Assembly (NCBI RefSeq): GCF_029428875.1
Contig: NZ_JAJSOO010000001.1
Location: forward strand, 6,172,501-6,236,500
DNA: 64,000 nucleotides
Source of the DNA: Streptomyces sp. JH34
GTDB lineage: Bacteria; Actinomycetota; Actinomycetes; Streptomycetales; Streptomycetaceae
Reading direction: 5' to 3'
Shown: one piece after another, positions 30,355 through 41,845 of the stretch
Numbering within the stretch: position 1 is the first letter of the stretch
Layout of the letters: each line of letters starts with the position of its first letter
Position numbers and translations under genes: made by a program
The notes under the pieces: generated by a model
Databases searched by the model: none
The model's input: the letters and a program-made list of their open reading frames with translations, nothing else
What the model was told of the DNA's origin: nothing

Positions 30355-30888
30355 GTGCGGGTGTTGGGCGTGGACCCGGGGCTGACCCGGTGCGGTGTCG
30401 GAGTCGTCGAGGGCGTCGCCGGCCGGCCGCTCACCATGGTCGGCGTCGGCGTCGTGCGGACCCCGGCCGACGCGGAGCTCGGCCACCGGCTGGTCGCCAT
30501 CGAGCGGGGCATCGAGCAGTGGCTCGACGAACACCGTCCCGAGTTCGTGGCGGTGGAGCGGGTGTTCGCCCAGCACAACGTCCGCACGGTCATGGGTACG
30601 GCCCAGGCCAGCGCGGTCGCGATGCTCTGCGCGTCCCGTCGCGGCATCCCCGTCGCCCTGCACACGCCCAGTGAGGTCAAGGCGGCCGTCACCGGATCGG
30701 GACGCGCCGACAAGGCGCAGGTCGGGGCGATGGTGACCCGGCTGCTGCGGCTCGACGCACCCCCGAAGCCCGCCGACGCCGCCGACGCCCTCGCCCTCGC
30801 CATCTGCCACATCTGGCGCGCACCCGCGCAGAACCGACTGCAGCAGGCCGTCGCCGCCCATCGCACGCTGAAAGGCCGTACCGCATGA
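30355..30888 (+). CDS. ruvC: Holliday junction endonuclease RuvC
   Basis: This 177-residue dimeric resolvase cuts Holliday junctions brought by RuvAB. The four acidic catalytic residues are seen: Asp7 in GVDPG, Glu68 in AVERVF, and Asp141 and Asp144 in ADAADALALAI. It starts with GTG 30355. Its TGA overlaps the ruvA ATG in ATGA (30885-30888), so the two are coupled. Length and motifs are standard. Confidence 0.98.
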   Translation: MRVLGVDPGLTRCGVGVVEGVAGRPLTMVGVGVVRTPADAELGHRLVAIERGIEQWLDEHRPEFVAVERVFAQHNVRTVMGTAQASAVAMLCASRRGIPVALHTPSEVKAAVTGSGRADKAQVGAMVTRLLRLDAPPKPADAADALALAICHIWRAPAQNRLQQAVAAHRTLKGRTA

Positions 30889-31511
30889 TCGCCTTCGTCT
30901 CCGGCCCGGTGGCCGCCCTCGCCCCGACCACGGCCGTGATCGAGGTCGGCGGCATCGGCATGGCCGTCCAGTGCACCCCCGACACCCTCGCCGGACTGCG
31001 GATCGGCAAGGACGCCCGGCTGGCCACCTCCCTGGTCGTCCGGGAGGACTCCCTCACCCTCTACGGCTTCGCGGACGACGACGAGCGGCAGGTCTTCGAG
31101 CTGCTCCAGACCGCCAGCGGTGTGGGCCCCCGGCTCGCCCAGGCGATGCTCGCCACCCACAGCCCCGACGCCCTGCGCATCGCCGTCGCCACCGGCGACG
31201 AGAAGGCGCTCACCGCCGTGTCCGGCATCGGTAAGAAGGGCGCCCAGAAGCTCCTCCTCGAACTCAAGGACCGGCTCGGCGAACCCGTCGGCGCGCACAT
31301 CGGGCAGCAGGGCATCGGCGCAGCCGTCAGCTCCTCCTGGCGTGACCAGCTGCAGGCCGCCCTCATCGGCCTCGGCTACGCCACCCGGGAGGCCGACGAG
31401 GCGGTGACCGCCGTGACACCGCAGGCCGAGGCGGCGCTCGCCCAGGGCGGCCAGGCACCCGTGTCCCAGCTGCTCCGCGCAGCCCTGCAGACGCTCAACC
31501 GCGCGCGCTGA
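30885..31511 (+). CDS. ruvA: Holliday junction DNA helicase subunit RuvA
   Basis: This 208-residue protein binds the four-way junction as a tetramer and loads the RuvB motor. Domain I (OB fold, residues about 1-62) opens MIAFVSGPVAALAPTTAVIEVGGIGM. Domain II has the two helix-hairpin-helix motifs (LLQTASGVGPRLAQAMLA, LTAVSGIGKKGAQKLLLELK), and domain III with RDQLQAALIGLGYATREADEAV contacts RuvB. Start ATG 30885 overlaps ruvC by four bases. ruvB follows after 105 bases. Confidence 0.98.
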   Translation: MIAFVSGPVAALAPTTAVIEVGGIGMAVQCTPDTLAGLRIGKDARLATSLVVREDSLTLYGFADDDERQVFELLQTASGVGPRLAQAMLATHSPDALRIAVATGDEKALTAVSGIGKKGAQKLLLELKDRLGEPVGAHIGQQGIGAAVSSSWRDQLQAALIGLGYATREADEAVTAVTPQAEAALAQGGQAPVSQLLRAALQTLNRAR

Positions 31512-31616
31512 CCCCAGGTCGACCGCGCGCGCCGACCCCAGGGGCCCGCGCGCCCCGTACGCCGGCCGGAACACCGCACGGACCGGCACCGAAACACCCG
31601 AGGCGGGACTGACGAG

Positions 31617-32702
31617 ATGAACTGGGACGAGACCGGGCCCGACACCGGCGACCTCACCGACGAGCGGCTGGACGACCGCCTGGTCGACGCCGGCGCGGAC
31701 GGTGAGGACACCGCGGTCGAGGCCGCCCTGCGCCCGAAGGACCTCCACGAATTCGTCGGCCAGGAGAAGGTGCGCGAACAGCTCGACCTGGTCCTCAAGG
31801 CCGCCCGCGCCCGGGGCGCCACCGCCGACCACGTCCTGCTCTCCGGTGCCCCCGGCCTGGGCAAGACCACCCTCTCCATGATCATCGCGGCCGAGATGGG
31901 CGCCCCGATCCGCATCACCTCGGGCCCCGCGATCCAGCACGCGGGAGACCTCGCGGCGATCCTCTCCTCCCTCCAGGAGGGTGAGGTCCTCTTCCTCGAC
32001 GAGATCCACCGGATGTCGCGGCCCGCCGAGGAGATGCTCTACATGGCGATGGAGGACTTCCGGGTCGACGTCATCGTCGGCAAGGGCCCCGGAGCCACGG
32101 CCATCCCGCTGGAGCTGCCGCCCTTCACCCTCGTCGGCGCCACCACCAGGGCGGGCCTGCTGCCGCCCCCGCTGCGCGACCGCTTCGGCTTCACCGGCCA
32201 CATGGAGTTCTACGCCCCCACCGAGCTGGAGAGGGTCATCCACCGCTCCGCCGGCCTGCTCGACGTCGCCATAGACACCGCGGGCGCCGCCGAGATCGCC
32301 GGGCGCTCCCGGGGCACCCCCCGCATCGCCAACCGCCTGCTGCGCCGTGTCCGTGACTACGCCCAGGTCAAGGCGGAGGGGCGGATCGACCGGGACATCG
32401 CCGCCGCCGCCCTGCGGGTGTACGAGGTCGACGCCCGGGGACTCGACCGGCTGGACCGCGCGGTGCTGGGCGCCCTGCTGAAGCTCTTCGGAGGAGGCCC
32501 AGTCGGTCTCTCCACCCTCGCCGTGGCCGTGGGGGAGGAGCGCGAGACCGTCGAGGAGGTCGCCGAGCCCTTCCTCGTCAGGGAAGGGCTGCTCGCCAGG
32601 ACCCCGCGCGGCAGGGTCGCGACCCCCGCGGCGTGGGCGCACCTCGGACTCGTGCCTCCGCAGCACGGCGCAAAGGGACAACAGGGCCTGTTCGGGGCGT
32701 GA
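31617..32702 (+). CDS. ruvB: Holliday junction branch migration ATPase RuvB
   Basis: This 361-residue AAA+ hexameric motor drives branch migration. Walker A GAPGLGKT lies at residues 77-84 and Walker B LDEIHR at about 128-133; sensor 1 falls near GATTRAGLLPPPLRDRFGF, which also contains the arginine finger, and the C-terminal winged helix follows. The N-terminal 35 residues are an acidic extension (NWDETGPDTGDLTDERLDDRLVDAGADGE), longer than in E. coli but usual in streptomycetes. ATG 31617 has GGCGGGACTGACGAG before it. It is the last of the ruvCAB group. yajC follows after 167 bases. Confidence 0.98.
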   Translation: MNWDETGPDTGDLTDERLDDRLVDAGADGEDTAVEAALRPKDLHEFVGQEKVREQLDLVLKAARARGATADHVLLSGAPGLGKTTLSMIIAAEMGAPIRITSGPAIQHAGDLAAILSSLQEGEVLFLDEIHRMSRPAEEMLYMAMEDFRVDVIVGKGPGATAIPLELPPFTLVGATTRAGLLPPPLRDRFGFTGHMEFYAPTELERVIHRSAGLLDVAIDTAGAAEIAGRSRGTPRIANRLLRRVRDYAQVKAEGRIDRDIAAAALRVYEVDARGLDRLDRAVLGALLKLFGGGPVGLSTLAVAVGEERETVEEVAEPFLVREGLLARTPRGRVATPAAWAHLGLVPPQHGAKGQQGLFGA

Positions 32703-32869
32703 CGCAGGACAGGTTGGCCAGCAGGGGAACCACGGTGCCATGCTGGACGTTGTTCCAATGATGCGGACTCGCTTAGACTCCGCCGATGCCGCCCGTACAG
32801 GTCGGTGTACCCACCCCCGTAGACCAGGCCGCGTCAACCAGCGTGGTCGTGCGAAGGAAGTTCCGTCCC

Positions 32870-33346
32870 GTGAGTCTCGTGACCCTCCTCCCCTTCATCG
32901 TGCTCATCGGGGCCATGTTCCTGATGACCCGGTCCGCCAAGAAGAAGCAGCAGGCGGCTGCGCAGATGCGCAACGACATGCAGCCCGGTACCGGCGTCCG
33001 GACGATCGGGGGCATGTACGCCACCGTCAAGGAGATTCAGGAAGACACGGTTCTCCTCGAGGTCGCGCCCGGCGTCCACGCCGTCTACGCGAAGAACTCC
33101 ATCGGTGCCGTCCTGGACGACGCGGAGTACAACCGCATCGTCCACGGCGACGACGAGCTGGAGGGCGAGGGCACGATCGTGCCCGACGACGCCTCCTCGC
33201 TCACCGCCGGTGAGTCCGCGGACGACGAGGTCGCGAAGATCGACCTGGGCAAGAAGGCCGAGGACGACGCCGAGCCGAAGGACACCGAGGCCAAGGGCTC
33301 CGAGGTCAAGGACGCCAAGGCCGACGGCGAGGGCGACGCGAAGTAG
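32870..33346 (+). CDS. yajC: Preprotein translocase subunit YajC
   Basis: The product is 158 residues. The single N-terminal helix (SLVTLLPFIVLIGAMFLMT) is followed by the basic RSAKKKQQAAAQ and the conserved GTGVRTIGGMYATVKEIQEDTVLLEVAPGVH. The remaining C-terminal part is an acidic, disordered tail (rich in Glu, Asp, Lys, Ala). YajC associates with SecDF-SecYEG in the cytoplasmic membrane. I place the start at GTG 32870 because GAAGGAAG lies 9 bases upstream and the family begins right at the helix; an in-frame ATG 28 codons earlier gives an implausible leader. secD follows after 147 bases that include a weak hairpin. Confidence 0.93.
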   Translation: MSLVTLLPFIVLIGAMFLMTRSAKKKQQAAAQMRNDMQPGTGVRTIGGMYATVKEIQEDTVLLEVAPGVHAVYAKNSIGAVLDDAEYNRIVHGDDELEGEGTIVPDDASSLTAGESADDEVAKIDLGKKAEDDAEPKDTEAKGSEVKDAKADGEGDAK

Positions 33347-33360
33347 TTCCACGATCCCCG

Positions 33361-33390
33361 GACGCCGGATGCCTGCGGGTGTCCGGCGTC
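33361..33390 (+). terminator. Weak hairpin between yajC and secD
   Basis: GACGCCGGA (33361-33369) and its complement TCCGGCGTC (33382-33390) enclose a 12-base loop. It may reduce read-through, or it may do nothing, since yajC, secD and secF are expected to be co-expressed. Confidence 0.35.
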
Positions 33391-33493
33391 TCGCGGGCCG
33401 TGGGCCCTTCTGCGGGGTCGGGTCCCCACATCACTCAGTGGCCGCTCGGGCGCGCACCCGGCGCGGGGCGGTTGGACAGGGAGAAACGAAAAG

Positions 33494-35254
33494 GTGGCAG
33501 CACCGAAGAAAGGCCGGGGCGCATCCGGTGGACAGGGCAGGCCGGGCCGTGCCCTGGCACTGATCCTCATCGCCATGGTCGCTCTGACCGGCGGGATGTT
33601 CCTGTCCGGTCACACCACGCCCCGGCTGGGTATCGACCTGGCAGGCGGCACGTCGATCACCCTCAAGGCGAAGAGTCAGCCCGGCAAGCCCGAGGCGATC
33701 AACGAGACCAACATGAACACCGCGGTCAGCATCATCGAACGCCGTGTCAATGGTCTGGGTGTCTCCGAGGCCGAGGTTCAGACCCAGGGCGCATCGAACA
33801 TCATCGTCAACATCCCCAAGGGGACGAATTCGGCGCAGGCCCGGGAGCAGGTCGGCACGACCGCCCAGCTCTACTTCCGGCCCGTGCTGACGGTCGCCGC
33901 CGGCACGCCGACCCCCGAAGGTTCCGCGAGCCCGTCCGCGAGCGGTTCCGGGAAGCCGAGCGCCACGCCCAGTGCGAAGGCGAGCGACCCGGAGACGGCC
34001 TCGAGTTCGAAGGCGACGCCCTCGGACGGCGCCACCACCCAGGGCCGTGCCGTCACCGACGCCCTGAAGAAGGACGCGACGCCGACACCCTCCGGCAGCG
34101 CCTCCGGCGCCGCGAAGCCGGACGCCCCCGCGGCCACCGAGACGCCCGACGCGGCCACCGCGGCGCTCCAGAAGAAGTTCACCGAGCTCGACTGCACCGA
34201 CAAGGCTGCCCGCGCGGCCGCCGGCGACGGTGTCAAGCCCGGTGACCCCACGGTCGCGTGCAGCTCCGAGGGAGACGCCAAGTACCTCCTCGGCCCGGCC
34301 GAGGTCTCCGGTACGGACGTCGACGACGCGAAGGCCCAGTTCGACCAGCAGCGCGGCATCTGGCTCGTCTCCATGGAGTTCACCGACAAGGGCTCCAAGA
34401 AGTTCCAGACGATCACCAAGAAGCTGTCGGCCCAGCAGTCCCCGGCGAACCAGTTCGCGATCTCCCTCGACGGTGAGGTCGTCTCCGCACCCCAGGTGAA
34501 CGAGACCCTCAGCGGCAGCGCCGAGATCTCCGGCAGCTTCACCCAGCAGTCCGCGGAGGACCTGGCCAACGTCCTGTCCTACGGCGCGCTCCCGCTGTCC
34601 TTCAGCGAGGACACCGTCACCACGGTCACCGCCGCACTCGGCGGCGAGCAGCTGGAGGCCGGTCTCATCGCCGGCGCCATCGGACTGGCCCTGGTCGTCA
34701 TCTACCTGGTGGCCTACTACCGCGGCCTGGCGCTCATCGCGCTCCTCAGCCTGGTGGCCTCCGGCATCCTGACCTACACGATCATGGCGCTGCTCGGCCC
34801 GGCCATCGGCTTCGCGCTGAACCTCCCGGCCGTCTGCGGTGCGATCGTGGCGATCGGTATCACGGCGGACTCGTTCATCGTCTACTTCGAACGCATCCGT
34901 GACGAGATCCGCGAGGGCCGCACACTCCGTCCGGCCGTCGAGCGCGCGTGGCCCCGTGCCCGCCGCACCATCCTGGTGTCCGACTTCGTGTCGTTCCTCG
35001 CGGCGGCCGTACTCTTCCTCGTCACCGTCGGCAAGGTCCAGGGCTTCGCGTTCACGCTCGGTCTCACGACCCTGCTCGACGTCGTCGTGGTGTTCCTCTT
35101 CACCAAGCCCGTCATGACGCTGATGGCCCGCACGAAGTTCTTCGGCAGCGGTCACCCGTGGTCCGGACTGGACCCGAAGCGCCTCGGCGCAAAGCCGCCG
35201 CTGCGCCGCTCGCGCCGCGTCAACGCCCGTACCGACCACCCGAAGGAGGCGTGA
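33494..35254 (+). CDS. secD: Protein translocase subunit SecD
   Basis: This 586-residue RND-superfamily protein, with SecF, uses the proton gradient to pull exported chains out of SecYEG. After the first helix (ALALILIAMVALTGGMFL) the periplasmic P1 region starts PRLGIDLAGGTSITL. It is interrupted between about residues 135 and 220 by a Ser/Thr/Pro/Ala-rich low-complexity insert (34-kb region, about 33900-34170), then resumes. The last five helices with YRGLALIALLSLVASGIL and GIAITADSFIVYFERIRDE carry the proton-relay Asp. It starts with GTG 33494. secF begins one base after the stop with its own GGAGG. The insert is long compared with E. coli SecD, but inserts of this sort are known in actinobacteria. 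Confidence 0.97.
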   Translation: MAAPKKGRGASGGQGRPGRALALILIAMVALTGGMFLSGHTTPRLGIDLAGGTSITLKAKSQPGKPEAINETNMNTAVSIIERRVNGLGVSEAEVQTQGASNIIVNIPKGTNSAQAREQVGTTAQLYFRPVLTVAAGTPTPEGSASPSASGSGKPSATPSAKASDPETASSSKATPSDGATTQGRAVTDALKKDATPTPSGSASGAAKPDAPAATETPDAATAALQKKFTELDCTDKAARAAAGDGVKPGDPTVACSSEGDAKYLLGPAEVSGTDVDDAKAQFDQQRGIWLVSMEFTDKGSKKFQTITKKLSAQQSPANQFAISLDGEVVSAPQVNETLSGSAEISGSFTQQSAEDLANVLSYGALPLSFSEDTVTTVTAALGGEQLEAGLIAGAIGLALVVIYLVAYYRGLALIALLSLVASGILTYTIMALLGPAIGFALNLPAVCGAIVAIGITADSFIVYFERIRDEIREGRTLRPAVERAWPRARRTILVSDFVSFLAAAVLFLVTVGKVQGFAFTLGLTTLLDVVVVFLFTKPVMTLMARTKFFGSGHPWSGLDPKRLGAKPPLRRSRRVNARTDHPKEA

Positions 35255-35255
35255 G

Positions 35256-36356
35256 ATGTCGCGACTCGGCAATCTCGGCGCCCGGCTCTACCGTGGCGAG
35301 GTCGGTTACGACTTCATCGGCAAGCGCAAGATCTGGTACGGCGTCTCGATCCTGATCACCATCACGGCCATCCTCGGCCTGGCGGTCAGCGGCCTGAACA
35401 TGGGCATCGAGTTCAAGGGCGGTGCCGTCTTCACGACCGACACCAAGGCCAAGGTGTCCGTCTCCCAGGCCCACGAGGACGCGGTCGCGGCCTCCGGCCA
35501 CGAGGCGATCGTCCAGGAGCTCGGCAACGGCGGGCTCCGGATCCAGATCACCGAGGTCGACACCAAGAAGGCCGACCAGATCAAGGCCCAGCTCTCCGAG
35601 GACCTCGGCATCCCCGAGGCGAAGATCAACGCGGACCTGGTCGGACCCAGCTGGGGCGAGCAGATCGCCAACAAGGCCTGGGCGGGCCTCGGGATCTTCA
35701 TGGTCCTCGTGGTGGTCTACCTGGCCATCGCCTTCGAATGGCGCATGGCCGTCGCCGCCCTCATCGCGCTGATCCACGACATCACGATCACCGTCGGCGT
35801 CTACGCCCTCGTCGGCTTCGAGGTCACCCCCGGCACCGTGATCGGTCTGCTGACCATCCTCGGTTACTCCCTCTACGACACGGTCGTCGTCTTCGACAGC
35901 CTCAAGGAGGGCACGAACGGGATCACCAAGCAGACCCGCTGGACCTACAGCGAGATCGCGAACCGTTCCATCAACGGCACGCTGGTGCGTTCCATCAACA
36001 CCACCGTCGTCGCGCTGCTGCCGGTCGCCGGTCTGCTGTTCATCGGCGGCGGTGTCCTCGGCGCGGGCATGCTGAACGACATCTCGCTGTCGCTGTTCGT
36101 CGGCCTCGCCGCCGGTGCGTACTCCTCGATCTTCATCGCCACCCCGCTGGTCGCCGACCTCAAGGAGCGCGAGCCGCAGATAAAGGCACTGAAGAAGCGG
36201 ATCCTCGCCAAGCGGGCCGCAGCGGCCGCCAAGGGCGAGTCCGTCGAGGACGAGCGTGACGACCTGGCCGAGGACGACACCGAGCCCGCGGGCGCCGTCG
36301 TCGGTCAGCGCCGCCAGCCCGGGGGCCACGGCCGGACTCCGAGGAACCGCCGATGA
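35256..36356 (+). CDS. secF: Protein translocase subunit SecF
   Basis: The product is 366 residues with six membrane helices and a periplasmic domain after helix 1. The first signature is NMGIEFKGGAVF (the D-x-x-G-G-x region in SecF form), and the helix 4 block DITITVGVYALVGFEVTPGTVIGLLTILGYSLYDTVVVFD holds the conserved acidic residue used in proton coupling. The C-terminal 70 residues form a cytoplasmic basic/acidic tail. ATG 35256 is one base after the secD stop. Its TGA overlaps the apt ATG in ATGA. Confidence 0.97.
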   Translation: MSRLGNLGARLYRGEVGYDFIGKRKIWYGVSILITITAILGLAVSGLNMGIEFKGGAVFTTDTKAKVSVSQAHEDAVAASGHEAIVQELGNGGLRIQITEVDTKKADQIKAQLSEDLGIPEAKINADLVGPSWGEQIANKAWAGLGIFMVLVVVYLAIAFEWRMAVAALIALIHDITITVGVYALVGFEVTPGTVIGLLTILGYSLYDTVVVFDSLKEGTNGITKQTRWTYSEIANRSINGTLVRSINTTVVALLPVAGLLFIGGGVLGAGMLNDISLSLFVGLAAGAYSSIFIATPLVADLKEREPQIKALKKRILAKRAAAAAKGESVEDERDDLAEDDTEPAGAVVGQRRQPGGHGRTPRNRR

Positions 36357-36910
36357 CCACCACGAGCGTCACCGACGCGACCCGGGAGCTCCTCCTCAGC
36401 CGGATCCGCGACGTACCGGACTATCCGAAGCCCGGAGTGCTGTTCAAGGACATCACCCCGCTGCTCGCGGACCCGATCGCCTTCACCGCGCTCACCGACT
36501 TCTTCGTGGAGCTGTGCGTACGGCACGGGGCCAGCAAGGTCGTCGGCCTCGAGGCGCGCGGCTTCATCCTGGCCGCGCCGGTGGCCGTCCGGGCCGGGCT
36601 CGGGTTCGTCCCCGTGCGCAAGGCCGGGAAGCTGCCCGGGGCCACGCTGGGGCAGGCGTACGAGCTGGAGTACGGCACGGCGGAGATCGAGATCCACGCC
36701 GAGGACCTGTCCGCCGGCGACCGGGTCATGGTCATCGACGACGTCCTGGCCACGGGCGGTACCGCCGAGGCGTCGCTGGAGCTCATCCGGCGGGCCGGTG
36801 CGCAGGTCGCGGGGGTGTCGGTCCTCATGGAGCTCGGCTTCCTCGCCGGCCGGGACCGGCTCGGGGCGAGGCTGGGCGATGCCCCGCTGGAGGCTCTGAT
36901 CACCCTCTGA
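36353..36910 (+). CDS. apt: Adenine phosphoribosyltransferase
   Basis: The product is 185 residues. It converts adenine and PRPP to AMP. The PRPP-binding signature is VMVIDDVLATGGTAEASLEL, with the two acidic residues, and the purine-recognising GLEARGFILAAPVA and flexible-loop PVRKAGKLPGATLGQAYELEYG match the Apt family. ATG 36353 overlaps the secF stop by four bases, so purine salvage is translationally tied to secDF. This secDF-apt-relA order is typical of actinobacteria. A strong hairpin ends the unit 38 bases downstream. Confidence 0.97.
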   Translation: MTTTSVTDATRELLLSRIRDVPDYPKPGVLFKDITPLLADPIAFTALTDFFVELCVRHGASKVVGLEARGFILAAPVAVRAGLGFVPVRKAGKLPGATLGQAYELEYGTAEIEIHAEDLSAGDRVMVIDDVLATGGTAEASLELIRRAGAQVAGVSVLMELGFLAGRDRLGARLGDAPLEALITL

Positions 36911-36948
36911 CCTGCGCCGCGTCCGCGTGGCGCGCGTAGGGACGTACA

Positions 36949-36982
36949 GGACGGGTACCCGGGAACATCCGGGTACCCGTCC
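36949..36982 (+). terminator. Terminator of the secDF-apt unit
   Basis: A 14-bp perfect stem (36949-36962 with 36969-36982) has the loop GAACAT. It separates apt from relA, whose start is 97 bases on. Confidence 0.85.
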
Positions 36983-37078
36983 CGCGTCGTGGGGGGTTCC
37001 GCAGTCCCCGGGCGAGGTCCTGCCCAGGGGTCGATACCATGGGCTTTCCGGTAGCCCGGATCCGCACGAGGAGCGCTC

Positions 37079-39736
<2,658 letters not shown>

Positions 39737-39741
39737 GGACG

Positions 39742-39776
39742 CCGCGGCCGGCAGGCGCTCAGCCTGCCGGCCGCGG
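39742..39776. terminator. Bidirectional terminator between relA and the ALF-repeat gene
   Basis: A 15-bp perfect stem (39742-39756 with 39762-39776) has a 5-base loop. It lies 5 bases past the relA stop and 12 bases before the convergent gene's stop. Confidence 0.85.
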
Positions 39777-39788
39777 GTCCACGACGAC

Positions 39789-40247
39789 CTACGCGTCGAC
39801 CTCGTACCGGCCGTACTCCAGGAAGTAGCGCATCTCCTCGGGTGTGCCGTCGATGGCCTCCTGGACGGCGGCGCGCAGCGCGTCACTTATGCCGGGGCGG
39901 TTCAGGATGCTGACGATGGCGACGCGGTCGTCCTCGGCCTGGGCGAGGCGGTAGCCGGTCTCGAGCCAGGCGCGCATCTCGTCCGGCGTACCGGAGTCGA
40001 GGAGCGCGTTGACCTCGCGGATCACCCTCCTCCCGGAGTCCTGGTCGGCGAGTATGCGGGAGAGGGCGACGCGTACGTCGTCGTCGGACATCTCGTCCAC
40101 CGGGGTCTCCAGGACCACGACGGCCGGGGACACGGCCGCAGGCGCGGGTGAGGAGACGGGGCCGGCGGCGAAGGCCGGGCCGGCCAGAAGGAGCGCCGGG
40201 GCCAGGGCGGTTGCTGCGACGGTCAGAGCGGCACGGGTGGGTCTCAT
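39789..40247 (-). CDS. Secreted protein with ALF repeats
   Basis: The product is 152 residues. The N-terminus MRPTRAALTVAATALAPALLLAGPAFAAG is a Sec signal peptide with cleavage after the AFA-A site. After a Pro/Ala/Ser linker, two units are repeated: VNALLDSGTPDEMRAWLETGYRLA and VQEAIDGTPEEMRYFLEYGRYEV, both with the ALF pattern (A-L near the start and G-TPEEMR-x-FLE-x-G). The ALF short repeat is confined largely to actinobacterial secreted proteins and has no known function. Start ATG 40247. Transcription is convergent with relA. The DUF349 gene lies 180 bases upstream on the same strand, with its terminator between. Confidence 0.8.
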   Translation of the reverse strand: MRPTRAALTVAATALAPALLLAGPAFAAGPVSSPAPAAVSPAVVVLETPVDEMSDDDVRVALSRILADQDSGRRVIREVNALLDSGTPDEMRAWLETGYRLAQAEDDRVAIVSILNRPGISDALRAAVQEAIDGTPEEMRYFLEYGRYEVDA

Positions 40248-40366
40248 GGTGACCAGCCCCAAGGTCGTAGTGAACCCGGTGCCGGCACACGTGCGCGTGC
40301 CGACGTGGAGATCATCGCGCCTGGGTCTGACAGAAGCTGTACCGCTCCCGGCCGCTGTCCGCACGC

Positions 40367-40407
40367 GAGAGGGGCTCCCGTACGCATCGCGTACGGGAGC
40401 CCCTCTC
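40367..40407. terminator. Very strong hairpin after the DUF349 gene
   Basis: A 19-bp perfect stem (40367-40385 with 40389-40407) closes on the 3-base loop ATC. It begins 20 bases beyond the DUF349 stop. Confidence 0.85.
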
Positions 40408-40426
40408 ACGCGGGAACGACGCGGCC

Positions 40427-41656
40427 TCAGCCGCCGAACTCCTCCAGGCCCTTCAGCACCTGGTCCAGCAGAAGCTGACGGCTCTCGAGCTCCCGGGAGA
40501 GCTTGTCCGCCCTGGCGTTGTTGCCCGAGGCGCGTGCCGTGTCGATCTGCGTACGCAGCTTGTCGACGGCCGCCTGGAGCTGACCGGTCATACCCTCGGC
40601 GCGTGCCCGCGCCTCCGGGTTCGTCCGGCGCCACTCCGACTCCTCGGCCTCCTGGAGAGCCCGCTCCACGGCCTGCACCCGGCCCTCGACCTTCGGGCGG
40701 GCGTCACGCGGGACGTGGCCGATGGCCTCCCAGCGCTCGTTGATGGAACGGAACGCGGCCCTGGCCGCCTTCAGATCCTTCACCGGGACCAGCTTCTCGG
40801 CCTCGGCGGCGAGTTCCTCCTTGAGCTTGAGGTTCTCGCCCTGCTCCGCGTCGCGTTCGGCGAAGACACCGCTGCGGGCACCGAAGAAGACGTCCTGGGC
40901 GCCGCGGAAGCGGTTCCACAGCTCGTCCTCGGCCTCGCGCTGGGCGCGGCCCGCCGCCTTCCACTCGGTCATCAGGTCGCGGTAACGCGCGGCCGTCGTA
41001 CCCCAGTCGGTCGAGCCCGAGAGCGACTCGGCCTCGGCGACCAGCCTCTCCTTGACCTTGCGGGCGTCCTCACGCTGGGCGTCCAGCGCCGCGAAATGGG
41101 CCTTGCGCCGCTTGGAGAAGGCGGAACGCGCGTGTGAGAAACGGTGCCACAGCTCGTCGTCGGACTTGCGGTCCAGACGAGGCAGCCCCTTCCACGTGTC
41201 GACGAGCGCCCGCAGACGCTCACCCGCCGACCGCCACTGCTCGCTCTGCGCCAGTTCCTCGGCCTCGACGACGAGCGCCTCCTTGGCCTGACGGGCCTCG
41301 TCGGTCTGCTTCGCCTTCTGGGCCTTGCGCTCCTCGCGCCGCGAGTCGACCGTCGCGACGAGCGCGTCCAGCCGCTTGCCGAGCGCGGCGAGGTCGCCGA
41401 CGGCGTGGTGCTCGTCCACCTGCTGGCGCAGGTGATCGATCGCGGCCGTGGCGTCCTTCGCCGACAGGTCGGTGGTCTTCACCCGCCGCTCGAGGAGGCC
41501 GATCTCGACCACCAGGCCCTCGTACTTGCGCTCGAAATAGGCCAGTGCCTCCTCGGGGGAACCGGCCTGCCACGATCCGACGACCTGCTCGCCCTCGGCC
41601 GTACGCACGTACACGGTGCCCGTCTCGTCGACACGGCCCCACGGGTCGCTGCTCAC
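40427..41656 (-). CDS. DUF349 domain-containing coiled-coil protein
   Basis: The product is 409 residues. It opens with a short beta-rich domain (SSDPWGRVDETGTVYVRTAEGEQVVGSW). Three helical DUF349 units follow, marked by similar W-containing stretches (SDDELWHRFSHARSAF, AEDELWNRFRGAQDVF, and a third degenerate one around AARAAFRSINERWEAIGH), all predicted to be long coiled helices. The gene is streptomycete-conserved and probably cytoplasmic; the function is unknown. I chose GTG 41656 because GAGGAGG lies just upstream; the in-frame extension to 41743 encodes a Gly/Pro-rich leader and runs through hairpins. It is monocistronic. Confidence 0.88.
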   Translation of the reverse strand: MSSDPWGRVDETGTVYVRTAEGEQVVGSWQAGSPEEALAYFERKYEGLVVEIGLLERRVKTTDLSAKDATAAIDHLRQQVDEHHAVGDLAALGKRLDALVATVDSRREERKAQKAKQTDEARQAKEALVVEAEELAQSEQWRSAGERLRALVDTWKGLPRLDRKSDDELWHRFSHARSAFSKRRKAHFAALDAQREDARKVKERLVAEAESLSGSTDWGTTAARYRDLMTEWKAAGRAQREAEDELWNRFRGAQDVFFGARSGVFAERDAEQGENLKLKEELAAEAEKLVPVKDLKAARAAFRSINERWEAIGHVPRDARPKVEGRVQAVERALQEAEESEWRRTNPEARARAEGMTGQLQAAVDKLRTQIDTARASGNNARADKLSRELESRQLLLDQVLKGLEEFGG

Positions 41657-41672
41657 AGCGCCTCCTCCACCT

Positions 41673-41738
41673 GATGCATCGAGGGGGTTCGCCCCCCGTG
41701 CATCGTCCACAGTTTCCTGGGGCGGGCAGCGCCCGCCC
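41673..41738 (-). terminator. Tandem hairpins between the cyclophilin and DUF349 genes
   Basis: The first (41720-41738) is an 8-bp G+C stem with loop AGC. The second (41673-41704) pairs GATGCA/TGCATC and GGGGG/CCCCC around TTCG. They lie 108 bases or more past the cyclophilin stop and 17 bases or more upstream of the DUF349 start. They can act as terminator of the first gene or as leader structure of the second. Confidence 0.45.
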
Positions 41739-41845
41739 TGCACAACGCCAATCTAGGCGACCGGCCACCCGGCTGTCCGCACTCAGCGCGGCTGAAATTC
41801 TCCGGTGCGCTCCGGGAACCTCCCGCCGGGCGGCCGTCCCCGCGG

